A stretch of DNA of 64,000 bases from Streptomyces sp. WMMB 322 (GTDB lineage Bacteria; Actinomycetota; Actinomycetes; Streptomycetales; Streptomycetaceae): assembly GCF_900090145.1 (NCBI RefSeq), contig NZ_FMHI01000019.1, positions 1 to 64,000 of the forward strand. Direction: 5' to 3'. Every line of letters starts with the position of its first letter. Position 1 is the first letter of the stretch. This document shows positions 63,061 to 64,000 of the stretch, in pieces. The notes below the pieces were generated by a model, which had not been told where the DNA came from, did not search any database, and saw nothing but the letters and a program-made list of their open reading frames with translations. The translations under genes and the position numbers were made by a program.

Positions 63061-64000
63061 ATGCATGCCTGGCCCGCTTCCGAGGTCCCCGCCCTGCCTG
63101 GCGAGGGTCGCGACCTCGAGATCCACGACACCGCGAGGGACGGCCGCGCCACTCTGGTCCCCGGCCCCGTCGCCCGCCTGTACGTCTGCGGGATCACCCC
63201 GTACGACGCCACCCATCTTGGGCACGCTGCCACTTACAACGCCTTCGACCTGGTGCAGCGCGTGTGGCTCGACAACAAGCGGCAGGTTCACTACATCCAG
63301 AACGTCACCGACATCGACGATCCGCTCCTGGAGCGGGCCCGGGCCACCGGCGAGGAGTGGGCGGCGCTCGCGGAGCGCGAGACCTCGCTCTTCCGGGAGG
63401 ACATGACGGCTCTGCGGATTCTGCCTCCGCGTCAGTTCGTCGGTGCGGTCGAGTCGATTCCGCGCGTGGTCCCGCTCGTCGAGCAACTGCGGGAGCAGGG
63501 GGCCGCGTACGAACTGGACGGGGACATCTACTTCTCCGTCGACGCGGACACCCACTTCGGCGAGGTCTCCCGCCTCGACGCGCAGACCATGCGGCACCTG
63601 TCCGCCGAGCGCGGCGGCGACCCGGAACGCCCCGGCAAGAAGAGTCCGCTCGACCCGATGCTGTGGCGCGCCGCCCGCGAAGGCGAACCGCACTGGGACG
63701 GCGCATCGCTCGGCCCGGGCCGCCCCGGCTGGCACATCGAGTGTGTGGCCATCGCCCTGGAGCACCTGGGCATGGGCTTCGACGTGCAGGGCGGCGGCTC
63801 CGATCTGGCCTTCCCGCACCACGAGATGGGCGCCTCGCACGCGCAGGCGCTCACCGGCGAGCACCCCTTCGCGCAGACGTACGTGCACGCCGGGATGGTC
63901 GGCCTGGACGGCGAGAAGATGTCGAAGTCCAAGGGCAATCTGGTCTTCGTCTCACAGCTGCGGCGTGAGGGCGTCGACCCCGCCGCGATCCGCCTCACGC
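63061..64000 (+). CDS. mshC: MshC, cysteine:GlcN-inositol ligase (partial)
   Basis: The first 313 residues of MshC, which joins cysteine to GlcN-Ins in mycothiol synthesis using ATP; the gene runs off the window. It is a cysteinyl-tRNA synthetase relative: zinc Cys43 in YVCGITPYDATHLGHAATY (HLGH as HIGH), GWHIECVAIALEHLG, PHHEMGASHAQAL and KMSKS at about 286-290. AGGA precedes the ATG. MshC supports the redox buffer of actinobacteria. Confidence 0.95.
   Translation, partial: MHAWPASEVPALPGEGRDLEIHDTARDGRATLVPGPVARLYVCGITPYDATHLGHAATYNAFDLVQRVWLDNKRQVHYIQNVTDIDDPLLERARATGEEWAALAERETSLFREDMTALRILPPRQFVGAVESIPRVVPLVEQLREQGAAYELDGDIYFSVDADTHFGEVSRLDAQTMRHLSAERGGDPERPGKKSPLDPMLWRAAREGEPHWDGASLGPGRPGWHIECVAIALEHLGMGFDVQGGGSDLAFPHHEMGASHAQALTGEHPFAQTYVHAGMVGLDGEKMSKSKGNLVFVSQLRREGVDPAAIRLT

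Overview
The window reads as a piece of a Streptomyces chromosome. The DNA is very GC-rich, and codon third positions in the genes are almost all G or C. It carries two chaplins with a LAxTG sortase signal, mycothiol synthesis (MshC), an F420-type luciferase-like enzyme, DUF397 and XRE-DUF5753 genes, and a cluster of cysteine-free ribosomal proteins behind a Zur-like site. The gene order from the chaplins to mshC (about 52.9-64 kb) matches a conserved Streptomyces core segment. The genus is an inference; no species is claimed.

Left part (1-17 kb). An IS110-family transposase, cut by the window edge and pointing left, abuts a hypC-hypD-hypE hydrogenase maturation operon. A leftward group follows (SDR, DMT transporter, polysaccharide deacetylase), then a glycolipid-type glycosyltransferase. 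Next come a divergent pair of acyl-CoA genes (CaiB-type CoA transferase and hotdog dehydratase), a DUF2071 protein and a Tat-exported amidase. An SDR pseudogene, an orphan DUF397 gene and a large membrane protein with sigma-like, zinc-finger and LamG parts complete this section.

17-24 kb. A compact group resembles actinobacterial DosR/DevR (hypoxia/redox dormancy) regulon members: DUF1918, a two-CBS protein, a phosphoribosyltransferase and an APH-like/P-loop kinase. A CDF transporter, a free-standing acyl carrier protein and an MBL-like protein are mixed in. Two GGGAC-N4-GTCC-like dyads lie upstream of genes here. A 233-bp MITE-like element ends exactly on the kinase stop codon.

24-41 kb is accessory and catabolic in character: an FAD monooxygenase; a P450 with a divergent TetR; dimethylargininase; a Rieske oxygenase, small protein and reductase operon; IclR and LysR regulators; then a tightly coupled operon of FAD oxidoreductase, IlvD/Edd dehydratase, aconitase X large and small subunits and an AAHS-type transporter. 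The substrate is unknown. This is the most likely place for an undescribed pathway.

41-54 kb. Small housekeeping-type genes (MazG-like, VOC, lysoplasmalogenase) lead to an XRE-DUF5753 regulator. A GntR regulator and its palindromic operator precede an Nramp-related transporter without the DPGN motif. Then comes a divergent zinc-independent ribosomal protein cluster (L32, S14, L28 to the left; L33, L31, a CobW-like protein and S18 to the right), a TetR remnant, tRNA-Leu(GAG), an M20 peptidase and the chaplins.

54-64 kb is core: DUF5703, a conserved unknown protein, a RecD-like protein lacking Walker motifs, an aldo/keto reductase, an LLM oxidoreductase, CorA, a histidine phosphatase, DUF3090, a kinase-like protein and mshC (cut by the window end).
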